Source: Candidatus Zixiibacteriota bacterium (GTDB lineage: Bacteria; Zixibacteria; MSB-5A5; GN15; JACZUZ01). From it: a stretch of DNA of 8,451 nt. Positions 1-4,004 of this stretch are shown in pieces (position 1 is the stretch's first letter; each line of letters opens with the position of its first letter). The notes beneath the pieces were generated by a model that had not been told where the DNA came from, did not search any database, and was given only the letters and a program-made list of their open reading frames with translations. The DNA lies in the NCBI GenBank assembly GCA_022563625.1, contig JADFNA010000054.1, forward strand, positions 1 through 8,451, in the 5' to 3' direction. Position numbers and translations under genes: made by a program.

Positions 1-256
1 AAGGGACGGGCGAACCGGACAACGAATACTTGAACATGTCCTCATCTGGTCCGCCTCTCTCGATGACGAGGGGACAGATGGCCAACACCTCGTTGTTTTC
101 AACAATGGCGAAGGACCGGTTGGCGACGAATTTCTCCCCGGCATGCTCTTGGCTGTACTCCATCCAATGGGTGGTGTGCCAGAACCAGGCGTCGTCGGAC
201 TTTTCGGCGAATTCGTCCCATTCTTGTTCGATGTCTCTCAGTTGGACACGTTCCAA
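1..256 (-). CDS. FemAB/GNAT-like acyltransferase, N-terminal fragment (runs off left edge)
   Basis: About 85 codons are visible on the minus strand before the window ends. The frame opens after an in-frame TGA and starts at a TTG codon (256-254). That TTG is preceded by a near-perfect AGGAGG ribosome site (262-267) five bases away, so I chose it over any ATG. The reading has an acidic first helix, then Trp-Phe-Trp-His and a Trp-x-x-Tyr pattern, then a strand ending in Leu-Ala-Ile-Cys-Pro-Leu-Val, and a Ser-Gly-Ser-Pro-Val-Pro turn. This layout is known from FemAB-related and GNAT-fold acyltransferases that sit in cell-surface polysaccharide or amino-sugar clusters. The substrate cannot be told, because the catalytic half is missing. 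The family is inferred from pattern; that the frame is coding is well supported by its composition and start signal. Confidence 0.72.
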   Translation of the reverse strand, partial: MERVQLRDIEQEWDEFAEKSDDAWFWHTTHWMEYSQEHAGEKFVANRSFAIVENNEVLAICPLVIERGGPDEDMFKYSLSGSPVP

Positions 257-466
257 TGGACCCTCCTGGCTATTGGCCGGACCTCACGTTGGTGGACCTG
301 CGTTCAGACCGGCCTTGCGCCGCCCATGAGACACCGAAAACGATACGTGCCGGAGCGGACCGAATTTCGAGTTCGCCGCGCCCGGAGGTGTCGGGCGATT
401 GTAGTTTTTAGGAGACGGAGCAAACGGTGCGCTGATCTGGAGAGGTGTTTCGCCAATGCTCCGCCG

Positions 467-486
467 AGCCCGGTTCATACCGGGCT
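467..486. repeat. Perfect 8-bp inverted repeat (hairpin)
   Basis: Arms AGCCCGGT and ACCGGGCT are separated by a 4-base loop. On the plus strand a short T run follows. On the minus strand, where the neighbouring genes lie, no T tract follows, so it is a poor terminator for the ORF at 525-776. It lies between the two minus-strand genes. Role unknown. Confidence 0.5.
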
Positions 487-524
487 TTAGAAAGCTTTTA
501 TACAGAGCGACTCCGGAGCTGGCG

Positions 525-776
525 CTACGTCAGATTACGCTCGTTGTGCGAAGCAACCGACTCGATCCCATGAAGGTACCGGCCCTTGCCTCGCGTCCGC
601 CGGCGAAGATGGCCTCGGTTCTGGCTTCTTGAGGCCTCATCATCGTGCACCGGCCGTATGTTTGACTGGGCCACATCCGCGGGGACCAGTCGTCCCAGGA
701 ACTCCCCGGAGTATCGGTCATAAACACCTAGAAACGCTTCAGCCTTTCGCCGTCTGCTTTTTCGTTTGTTGGCCAT
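525..776 (-). CDS. Small protein with PilZ-like N-terminus, probably a decayed or truncated gene
   Basis: The frame could start further out (830), but the internal ATG at 776 is preferred. It follows an AGGG at 8 bases and a promoter-like pair, and it begins the recognisable part: a basic stretch Lys-Arg-Lys-Ser-Arg-Arg-Arg-Lys, then Phe-Leu-Gly-Val-Tyr-Asp-Arg-Tyr and Gly-Glu-Phe-Leu-Gly-Arg-Leu-Val. That is how many PilZ-domain (cyclic-di-GMP-binding) proteins open: RxxxR, then a beta strand, a turn and a second strand. After residue ~34 the expected Asp-x-Ser-x-x-Gly motif and the later barrel strands are absent. The remaining ~50 residues are Arg/Asp/Ser-rich and look like out-of-frame sequence. 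In another frame a fragment Arg-Gly-Cys-Gly-Pro-Val-Lys-His follows at about the right place but soon hits a stop, which suggests frameshift decay. A functional c-di-GMP receptor is unlikely. It could also be a spurious ORF. Confidence 0.42.
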   Translation of the reverse strand: MANKRKSRRRKAEAFLGVYDRYSGEFLGRLVPADVAQSNIRPVHDDEASRSQNRGHLRRRTRGKGRYLHGIESVASHNERNLT

Positions 777-792
777 CAATGATTCCCTTTGG

Positions 793-822
793 GCTATATT
801 TTGTTGCATACCTGTCTGACAA
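793..822 (-). promoter_or_regulatory. Candidate sigma70 promoter for the PilZ-like ORF
   Basis: On the minus strand TTGTCA (822-817), an 18-base spacer and TATAGC (798-793) fit a -35/-10 pair. The predicted start near 786 leaves a leader of about 10 bases that contains AGGG ahead of the ATG at 776. Consensus match only. Confidence 0.4.
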
Positions 823-1013
823 ATTAGCATAGGGTACCTGTATCCGTATCGGCATGCGTCTCACAGATGTTTAGATAATCTACTTCAAACGCCCGGCTTC
901 CATTTACTGCAAATCGCGAAATCTCGCCGCAATCAACTACTCGCCATCTTTGAATCATATCTAATTTTCTAATCCAGCAATCCCGGTTGACATCTCCACC
1001 AATCGTCCTTAAA

Positions 1014-1077
1014 CAGCAGCTGACTGGTGTCTCTGAGCTCCAAAGTTGACCTGAGTCAAGGCCTTGGAGATCTGCTG
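1014..1077. repeat. Compound stem-loop upstream of the left promoter copy
   Basis: Three nested complementary segments can be seen: CAGCAG (1014-1019) with CTGCTG (1072-1077), CTCCAA (1038-1043) with TTGGAG (1064-1069), and TTGAC (1046-1050) with GTCAA (1055-1059) around a CTGA loop. As RNA or single-stranded DNA this would be a branched or bulged hairpin. It ends seven bases before the 42-bp repeat. It has no T tract and no recognised riboswitch core. Confidence 0.4.
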
Positions 1078-1083
1078 ATGAGG

Positions 1084-1125
1084 GCTGCGGAACCGGCTGG
1101 GGCTCTTGACGGAATCGCGATTCTG
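1084..1125 (+). repeat. 42-bp direct repeat, left copy (promoter sequence)
   Basis: It matches 3621-3662 at 40 of 42 positions; the differences are at 1104 and 1112. The copy covers a GC-rich upstream block, the TTGACG -35 box and most of the spacer. Similarity stops before the -10 box, and the flanking sequences are unrelated. Confidence 0.9.
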
Positions 1126-1134
1126 AGCTAAAAT
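1106..1134 (+). promoter_or_regulatory. Sigma70-type promoter, duplicate of the tRNA promoter
   Basis: TTGACG (1106-1111), a 17-base spacer and TAAAAT (1129-1134) make a strong promoter pointing rightwards, with a start expected near 1141. The spacer contains the 12-base palindrome GAATCGCGATTC (1112-1123). No gene or recognisable RNA follows directly. The first transcribed feature would be the hairpin at 1153-1169. Confidence 0.65.
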
Positions 1135-1152
1135 ACTAACGCTGTAAAGAAA

Positions 1153-1177
1153 CCCACCCAAAGGGTGGGCCACCCGG
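1153..1177 (+). repeat. GC-rich inverted repeat, left member (pairs with 3588-3613)
   Basis: CCCACCC (1153-1159) and GGGTGGG (1163-1169) form a tight 7-bp hairpin with an AAA loop, followed by CACCCGG. The whole block resembles the reverse complement of 3588-3613, with about 23 matched columns when two or three one-base gaps are allowed. The two lie just inside the two 42-bp promoter copies. They could be ends of a mobile element or two copies of a dispersed intergenic repeat. Confidence 0.45.
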
Positions 1178-1199
1178 CCACGTCGCCCACATGGCCGTA

Positions 1200-1321
1200 T
1201 CCTGTTAGCAGCTAGGCATTTACATTACTCTAAATATGGAATTTCGGAAGCCATTGACAATCAACCGGTTATTCGCGATATTTTGTGTGCTGGCAGCCGA
1301 CAGGCGCGATTGCTAACAGGA
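1200..1321. repeat. 122-bp segment bounded by perfect 11-bp inverted repeats
   Basis: TCCTGTTAGCA (1200-1210) recurs as TGCTAACAGGA (1311-1321). Pairing stops at both ends of the arms, so these are discrete 11-bp termini. The interior is AT-rich and carries a promoter-like pair. The size and shape resemble a small non-autonomous element or a two-site protein binding region. No clear target-site duplication is seen. Confidence 0.5.
1254..1282 (+). promoter_or_regulatory. Candidate promoter inside the 11-bp inverted-repeat segment
   Basis: A perfect TTGACA (1254-1259), a 17-base spacer holding the palindrome AACCGGTT, and GATATT (1277-1282, four of six consensus bases) point towards the GIY-YIG gene. 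It would give a leader of roughly 230 bases. Confidence 0.4.
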
Positions 1322-1359
1322 CGTGTCAGTCGAATAATTATCTACGAAAAGGGCCAATC

Positions 1360-1410
1360 ATGCAACATCGGGAAGAAACAGTGGAGTTTAGCCGCAGCTG
1401 CATTGCGTAA
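1360..1410 (+). CDS. Possible 16-residue leader or micro-ORF
   Basis: An ATG at 1360 follows AAAAGGG (1347-1353) at a good spacing of six bases. It reads 16 codons to a TAA at 1408. It contains no run of regulatory codons that would mark an attenuator. It lies between the upstream promoter and the GIY-YIG gene. Chance occurrence is quite possible. Confidence 0.15.
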   Translation: MQHREETVEFSRSCIA

Positions 1411-1463
1411 ATGTGTTACAAACTTCTGGCTATGTGAACGATCAAATTAAATCAGCTCTACTC

Positions 1464-1491
1464 TTGACGCTCAGACCAGAACAAATCTAAT
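1464..1491 (+). promoter_or_regulatory. Probable promoter of the GIY-YIG gene
   Basis: TTGACG (1464-1469), a 16-base spacer and TCTAAT (1486-1491, five of six consensus bases) predict a start near 1498, six bases before the ribosome site. Confidence 0.55.
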
Positions 1492-1503
1492 ACTCTCGTA
1501 CAA

Positions 1504-1509
1504 AAGGAG
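1504..1509 (+). promoter_or_regulatory. Strong ribosome binding site
   Basis: AAGGAG sits six bases ahead of the ATG at 1516 and fixes that start. Confidence 0.75.
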
Positions 1510-1515
1510 ATCAAA

Positions 1516-1806
1516 ATGGGTAAGAAATCAAGCGACCTTAACAAGGCGGGCGTCGAAGAATTATCCAATGACAAGCCTGTCCTTTACAAAATCTTAAACA
1601 GTAAAGATGAGAATATCTACACCGGAGTCGCTAAGCGAGGAAGAGTCACAGACAGGTTGAAAGAGCATCTTCCGGGCGCTAAAGACGCAGTTAGAGGAGG
1701 TAAGAAGGTCGTAATAGTTCAAAAGCCAAGCATCACTGACGCAGAGAAGTCGGAATCTCGCATTATCAAGAACAGCCAGCCTTCACAGAACATAAAAGGC
1801 AAATAG
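1516..1806 (+). CDS. Small stand-alone GIY-YIG nuclease-domain protein
   Basis: This 96-residue basic protein consists essentially of one GIY-YIG fold. The first motif is Tyr24-Lys-Ile and the second is Tyr35-Thr-Gly. A basic helix Arg43...Arg47-Leu-Lys-Glu-His51 supplies the conserved Arg and His. Glu80 in Glu-Ser-Arg-Ile-Ile matches the metal-binding Glu, and Asn92 matches the late conserved Asn. All expected active-site positions are therefore present, although both signature tripeptides are variants. GIY-YIG enzymes cut DNA using one divalent metal; single-domain members of about 90 aa are widespread and mostly uncharacterised, and no target can be given. The start is secure. The gene is AT-richer than the flanking core genes and uses AGA, TTA and ATA codons. 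The next gene lies 153 bases downstream, so co-transcription is possible but unproven. Confidence 0.82.
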   Translation: MGKKSSDLNKAGVEELSNDKPVLYKILNSKDENIYTGVAKRGRVTDRLKEHLPGAKDAVRGGKKVVIVQKPSITDAEKSESRIIKNSQPSQNIKGK

Positions 1807-1836
1807 GATGTATTAAGCGAACGTGAAGACACATCC
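1806..1836 (+). repeat. Stem-loop just after the GIY-YIG gene
   Basis: GGATGT (1806-1811), starting on the last base of the stop codon, pairs with ACATCC (1831-1836) over a 19-base loop. No T tract follows, so it is not a convincing terminator. Confidence 0.3.
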
Positions 1837-1881
1837 AGTCGTACATGCGCTCGTAGCTAGAAGCGCAGGTCACTAGGCACG

Positions 1882-1898
1882 ACCGATTGTAAATCGGA
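1882..1898 (+). other. tRNA-anticodon-arm-like hairpin (possible tRNA-Tyr remnant)
   Basis: CCGATT (1883-1888) and AATCGG (1892-1897) form a hairpin whose apex reads TTGTAAA, as in the anticodon loop of tRNA-Tyr (GUA). A D-arm-like GGTC...GG lies upstream. No TTCGAAT-type T arm or matching acceptor strands are found, so at best this is a degraded remnant. It lies between the first two cassette genes. Confidence 0.15.
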
Positions 1899-1959
1899 TC
1901 ATGAGTAAAGGTCCCTTCAGTGAAACGCACGAAAGTGAAGACAATTAGGGAATTTATGT

Positions 1960-2811
1960 ATGAATGACGAAGAACTCAAATTAGTATTCAAAAAGGCAGC
2001 GGAGTTGTCGAAGGCCGTGCCTGAAAATTTGCAAGAAGCTGCGTTCAACCGTGCAGTAGATGTATTACTAGGTGGAGAACACGCTAATGAGCGTGGTGCG
2101 AAAGTTGGACCTAGGGAAAGATCTAAAAAACTTGACAGAAGTCAACCAGGTGATGGAGGAGATATTAATTCTCTTTTCAATGAACTTGACCGAACACAGT
2201 TTCCCCAAATGAATCATGCATCAAGAGTAGTAGACAATGCGATGATACTCATCCGCATTGCGCGTGAAAAATTTCAAATTAATGGCCTGAGTGCCTCGCA
2301 AATTGCAACCGTTCTCACTGACAAATTTCGATTTAGAACTACTCGGCAAGCAGTAAATCAAGCTCTTGATAAAGCTGGGGACAAGGTTGATCGATTCACT
2401 GACAATTCAAGAACTTTATATCGAGTTATGGCTGCAGGAGAGGAGTACCTCGACGCGGGTGACTTCCGCACTTTATCAAAAACCAGCACAACTAAGCAGA
2501 AGATTCGAAAAAAACCAAAGGGCGCAACCAAGAGTTCTAAGCCTGCCAAGAAGAAATCAAAAAGAACAAGTAAAAGGAAAAGTGGCTCGAATCGTAGTCT
2601 CGGCCCGATGGGGTTGTTAAGAGAACTCCTAGAAGAAGGGTTTTTCGATAAGGAGAGAAAGATCGGGGATATTCAGAAACATCTTCGAAGTAAGAAGGGG
2701 CGCACGGTAGCTATTACGACACTCTCGCCAACATTGCTTCGACTTATTAGAGAAACCAAGCTGGACCGCAACGAATCTGAAGACGGTCAATATGAGTACA
2801 AAAAGCAGTAG
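1960..2811 (+). CDS. Probable DNA-binding protein: two winged-helix-like domains joined by a basic linker
   Basis: The product has 283 residues and I know no named family for it. Residues 4-38 form an amphipathic helical segment with a Val-Pro-Glu-Asn-Leu turn. Residues ~41-82 are polar and probably flexible. Residues ~86-165 look like a winged helix-turn-helix: helix Ala-Met-Ile-Leu-Ile-Arg-Ile-Ala, then Leu-Ser-Ala-Ser-Gln-Ile-Ala, a recognition-helix-like Thr-Arg-Gln-Ala-Val-Asn-Gln-Ala-Leu, and a wing ending Tyr-Arg-Val-Met. Residues ~179-212 are almost all Lys, Arg, Ser and Thr, like a histone-H1 tail. Residues 214-283 begin Leu-Gly-Pro-Met-Gly-Leu-Leu and Glu-Glu-Gly-Phe-Phe and end in a second wHTH-like unit, a layout I have seen in conserved hypothetical proteins. 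No catalytic motif or membrane segment is visible. The ATG at 1960 follows TAGGG at 9 bases. Its end overlaps the start of the next gene, so the two are probably translated together. Confidence 0.72.
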   Translation: MNDEELKLVFKKAAELSKAVPENLQEAAFNRAVDVLLGGEHANERGAKVGPRERSKKLDRSQPGDGGDINSLFNELDRTQFPQMNHASRVVDNAMILIRIAREKFQINGLSASQIATVLTDKFRFRTTRQAVNQALDKAGDKVDRFTDNSRTLYRVMAAGEEYLDAGDFRTLSKTSTTKQKIRKKPKGATKSSKPAKKKSKRTSKRKSGSNRSLGPMGLLRELLEEGFFDKERKIGDIQKHLRSKKGRTVAITTLSPTLLRLIRETKLDRNESEDGQYEYKKQ

Positions 2812-3583
2812 TGTTTCACTCGAAGTTGCTTTCTCGGGGATTCCGAACCAATACAGTTCTCGAATCATCAAGTACTATATGTCTCTGAAATCAGCTTTTC
2901 TCGAGAGTCAATTTGATTCCTGTGGGTTGAGAGCTGGAAAGCTCTGTGAAACCCTCTTAAGATTCTTACAATTCAAATTAACGGGAACTTTTATTCCGTT
3001 TGGTGTAAGAATTCCAAACTTTACGGAAGAATGTATGAAGTTGGAGCGGCTAGATCGAACAGCCGGAGTGGAAAGCTTACGTATCGTTATTCCGAGAGCT
3101 TTAAATTTCCTTTACACAATGCGAAACAAGAGGGCTGTTGGACATGTTGGGGGTGATCTGGATGCAAACGAAATCGACTCAGTAGCGTGCGTTCGCCTTG
3201 CTGATTGGTGTGTCTGTGAACTACTTCGAGTAACCTACGCTTTGCCTCTAGAAGATGCTCAGGACCTCCTAAATTCAATAGCCGAAAGAAATGTACCGCT
3301 TGTATGGCAAGTAATGGGGAGAAAGCGAATTTTGGCGGCGGGGATGAACTACAGATCACAAGTGCTTCTTTTTCTTTATTCTGATCCGAGTGTCGGTGTA
3401 GCCATCGAAGATTTGTTTGAATGGACTGAACATAGCCATAAGTCTAACTTCAGATCTGTTATCATTGGCCATCTTCATAAAGAAAGATTAGTAGAATTTG
3501 ATAAGGATTCTAATTTTGTCATAATTTCACCGACCGGGATGAGAAAAGTGGAAGAGGAGCTGCTTCCGGCAATGTCCACTTGA
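2792..3583 (+). CDS. HEPN-like protein (Arg-x6-His) with C-terminal winged-helix-like domain
   Basis: The product has 263 residues. Residues ~20-175 are predicted mainly helical. The first helices carry Leu-Arg-Ala-Gly-Lys-Leu-Cys-Glu, followed by Pro-Phe-Gly and Ile-Pro-Asn-Phe, then Glu-Ser-Leu-Arg-Ile-Val-Ile-Pro-Arg. The best-marked block is Arg111-Asn112-Lys-Arg-Ala-Val-Gly-His118-Val-Gly-Gly-Asp122. This fits the R-(polar)-x4-6-H signature of HEPN ribonucleases, including the common Asn after Arg. HEPN proteins are RNA-cutting or structural parts of toxin-antitoxin, abortive-infection and CRISPR systems. Residues ~185-260 look like a winged helix: Val-Leu-Leu-Phe-Leu-Tyr-Ser, Asp-Leu-Phe-Glu-Trp, Leu-His-Lys-Glu-Arg-Leu-Val and a wing before Ile-Ser-Pro-Thr-Gly. 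I know similar proteins only as conserved hypotheticals. The ATG at 2792 lies inside the previous gene (20-base overlap) with a weak ribosome site, which suggests translational coupling. RNase activity is inferred from one motif. Confidence 0.74.
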   Translation: MSTKSSSVSLEVAFSGIPNQYSSRIIKYYMSLKSAFLESQFDSCGLRAGKLCETLLRFLQFKLTGTFIPFGVRIPNFTEECMKLERLDRTAGVESLRIVIPRALNFLYTMRNKRAVGHVGGDLDANEIDSVACVRLADWCVCELLRVTYALPLEDAQDLLNSIAERNVPLVWQVMGRKRILAAGMNYRSQVLLFLYSDPSVGVAIEDLFEWTEHSHKSNFRSVIIGHLHKERLVEFDKDSNFVIISPTGMRKVEEELLPAMST

Positions 3584-3587
3584 GGTT

Positions 3588-3613
3588 CCGGGTGCCCGAC
3601 CCCTTGGGGTGGG
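3588..3613 (-). repeat. GC-rich inverted repeat, right member (pairs with 1153-1177)
   Basis: It begins five bases after the HEPN-like stop codon and ends eight bases before the right 42-bp repeat. Its centre CCCCTTGGGG can fold on itself. Read on the minus strand it aligns with 1153-1177, sharing CCCACCC, an AA/GGG core, GGGC and ACCCGG. It could also act as a weak hairpin at the end of the cassette, but it has no T tract. Confidence 0.45.
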
Positions 3614-3620
3614 ATCAGTA

Positions 3621-3662
3621 GCTGCGGAACCGGCTGGGGCGCTTGACGAAATCGCGATTCTG
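3621..3662 (+). repeat. 42-bp direct repeat, right copy (promoter sequence)
   Basis: This is the partner of 1084-1125 (40/42 identical). It supplies the upstream block, -35 box and most of the spacer of the tRNA promoter. Confidence 0.9.
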
Positions 3663-3671
3663 TGGTATCAT
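3643..3671 (+). promoter_or_regulatory. tRNA operon promoter
   Basis: TTGACG (3643-3648), a 17-base spacer and TATCAT (3666-3671) predict initiation near 3677-3679, leaving an 8-10-base leader before the tRNA at 3687. The spacer includes the palindrome AATCGCGATT. Position and strength fit a stable-RNA promoter. Confidence 0.78.
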
Positions 3672-3676
3672 GTGAG

Positions 3677-3697
3677 GCTATGGTTTGGGCCCATAGC
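3677..3697 (+). promoter_or_regulatory. Pre-tRNA leader complementary to the tRNA 5' end
   Basis: Leader bases GCTATGG (3677-3683) are the exact complement of CCATAGC (3691-3697), which holds the end of the acceptor 5' strand, the two joining bases and the first two D-stem bases. The hairpin would have a 7-base loop and would compete with the mature fold. Confidence 0.5.
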
Positions 3698-3760
3698 TCA
3701 GTTGGTTAGAGCAGCTGACTCATAATCAGCGGGTCCCAGGTTCGAGTCCTGGTGGGCCCA
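3687..3760 (+). tRNA. tRNA with CAU anticodon, tRNA-Ile2 favoured (or elongator tRNA-Met)
   Basis: This is a complete 74-nt cloverleaf. The acceptor GGGCCCA (3687-3693) pairs with TGGGCCC (3753-3759), with discriminator A3760. The D stem is GCTC/GAGC. The anticodon stem GCTGA/TCAGC encloses the loop CTCATAA with anticodon CAT at 3721-3723. The T arm is CCAGG/CCTGG around TTCGAGT. CCA is not encoded. CAU can mean initiator Met, elongator Met or Ile2, whose C34 is changed to lysidine to read AUA. The acceptor pairs C4-G69 and C5-G68 are what TilS recognises in E. coli tRNA-Ile2, while E. coli elongator Met has U4 and A5. A fully paired first acceptor pair argues against an initiator. Ile2 is therefore preferred, but not certain. 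Confidence 0.93.
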
Positions 3761-4004
3761 GAGATTACAGCCCAAATCCGGCAGCCAAGAGGCAGGGGAG
3801 AATACTCCCAAGGATGGCGCCGGGCAGTAAGAAAGGGATTTTCGCCGATCAAAGCCGGATAGTTAATAAGTCGCTAAGCAGTCTCTGGCAGCGGCTTACG
3901 AGGCAAAATCGGGAAAAATCGGCACGGGGCTTGCAGGAAAGGTCTCTGGAAGGCCCGGCCAGGTTAGCCGAACCACAGTAGATTAGAACCACAGTGAGTT
4001 AAGC
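3761..4004 (+). other. 244-nt structured spacer between two tRNA genes, possible ncRNA
   Basis: No second promoter is evident, so this is probably transcribed with both tRNAs. Two good RNA structures are visible. The first (3778-3823) has an outer stem CCGGC-A-GCC with GGC-GCCGG and an inner hairpin GGGAG/CTCCC with an AATA loop. The second (3867-3898) has a 9-bp stem TAAGTCGCT/AGCGGCTTA topped by CAG/CTG. The 10-base unit GAACCACAGT is repeated at 3970-3979 and 3986-3995, 16 bases apart, just before tRNA-Val. No match to tmRNA, SRP RNA or 6S core motifs was recognised. Confidence 0.4.
3814..3981 (+). CDS. Possible 55-residue ORF in the tRNA spacer
   Basis: ATG at 3814 to TAG at 3979-3981 gives a basic 55-aa product with no recognised domain. 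The ATG lies inside the 3' arm of the first hairpin and has no well-placed ribosome site (GGGGAG is 13 bases away). The RNA-structure reading of this stretch is preferred. Confidence 0.12.
   Translation: MAPGSKKGIFADQSRIVNKSLSSLWQRLTRQNREKSARGLQERSLEGPARLAEPQ

Larger units (their letters stand above)
823..1515. other. Long gene-free stretch with promoter-like sites, hairpins and repeats
   Basis: No frame in these ~690 bases looks like a protein gene. The stretch holds a compound stem-loop (1014-1077), the left copy of a 42-bp promoter repeat (1084-1125), a GC-rich hairpin (1153-1169), an 11-bp inverted-repeat pair (1200-1210 and 1311-1321), a micro-ORF and the promoter of the GIY-YIG gene. 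From 823 to about 1010 I see only unremarkable AT-leaning sequence. One TTGACA at 987 lacks a good -10 partner. Confidence 0.6.

Noticed and set aside
284..478. 64-aa minus-strand frame between the two leftmost genes
   Set aside because: It starts inside a hairpin arm, has no ribosome site and no recognisable pattern.
30..490. Open frames on the plus strand (30-329, 143-490)
   Set aside because: They overlap the minus-strand acyltransferase, have odd composition and show no domain; they are shadow frames.
1141..3620. CRISPR array, integrase or transposase within the accessory block
   Set aside because: There is no regularly spaced repeat set and no recombinase-like protein; only the repeats listed are present.
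3761..4004. tmRNA, SRP RNA or 6S RNA in the tRNA spacer
   Set aside because: No tag frame with tRNA-like ends, no GGAAGC...AGGA-type SRP loop, and no end-to-end pairing as in 6S RNA was found.
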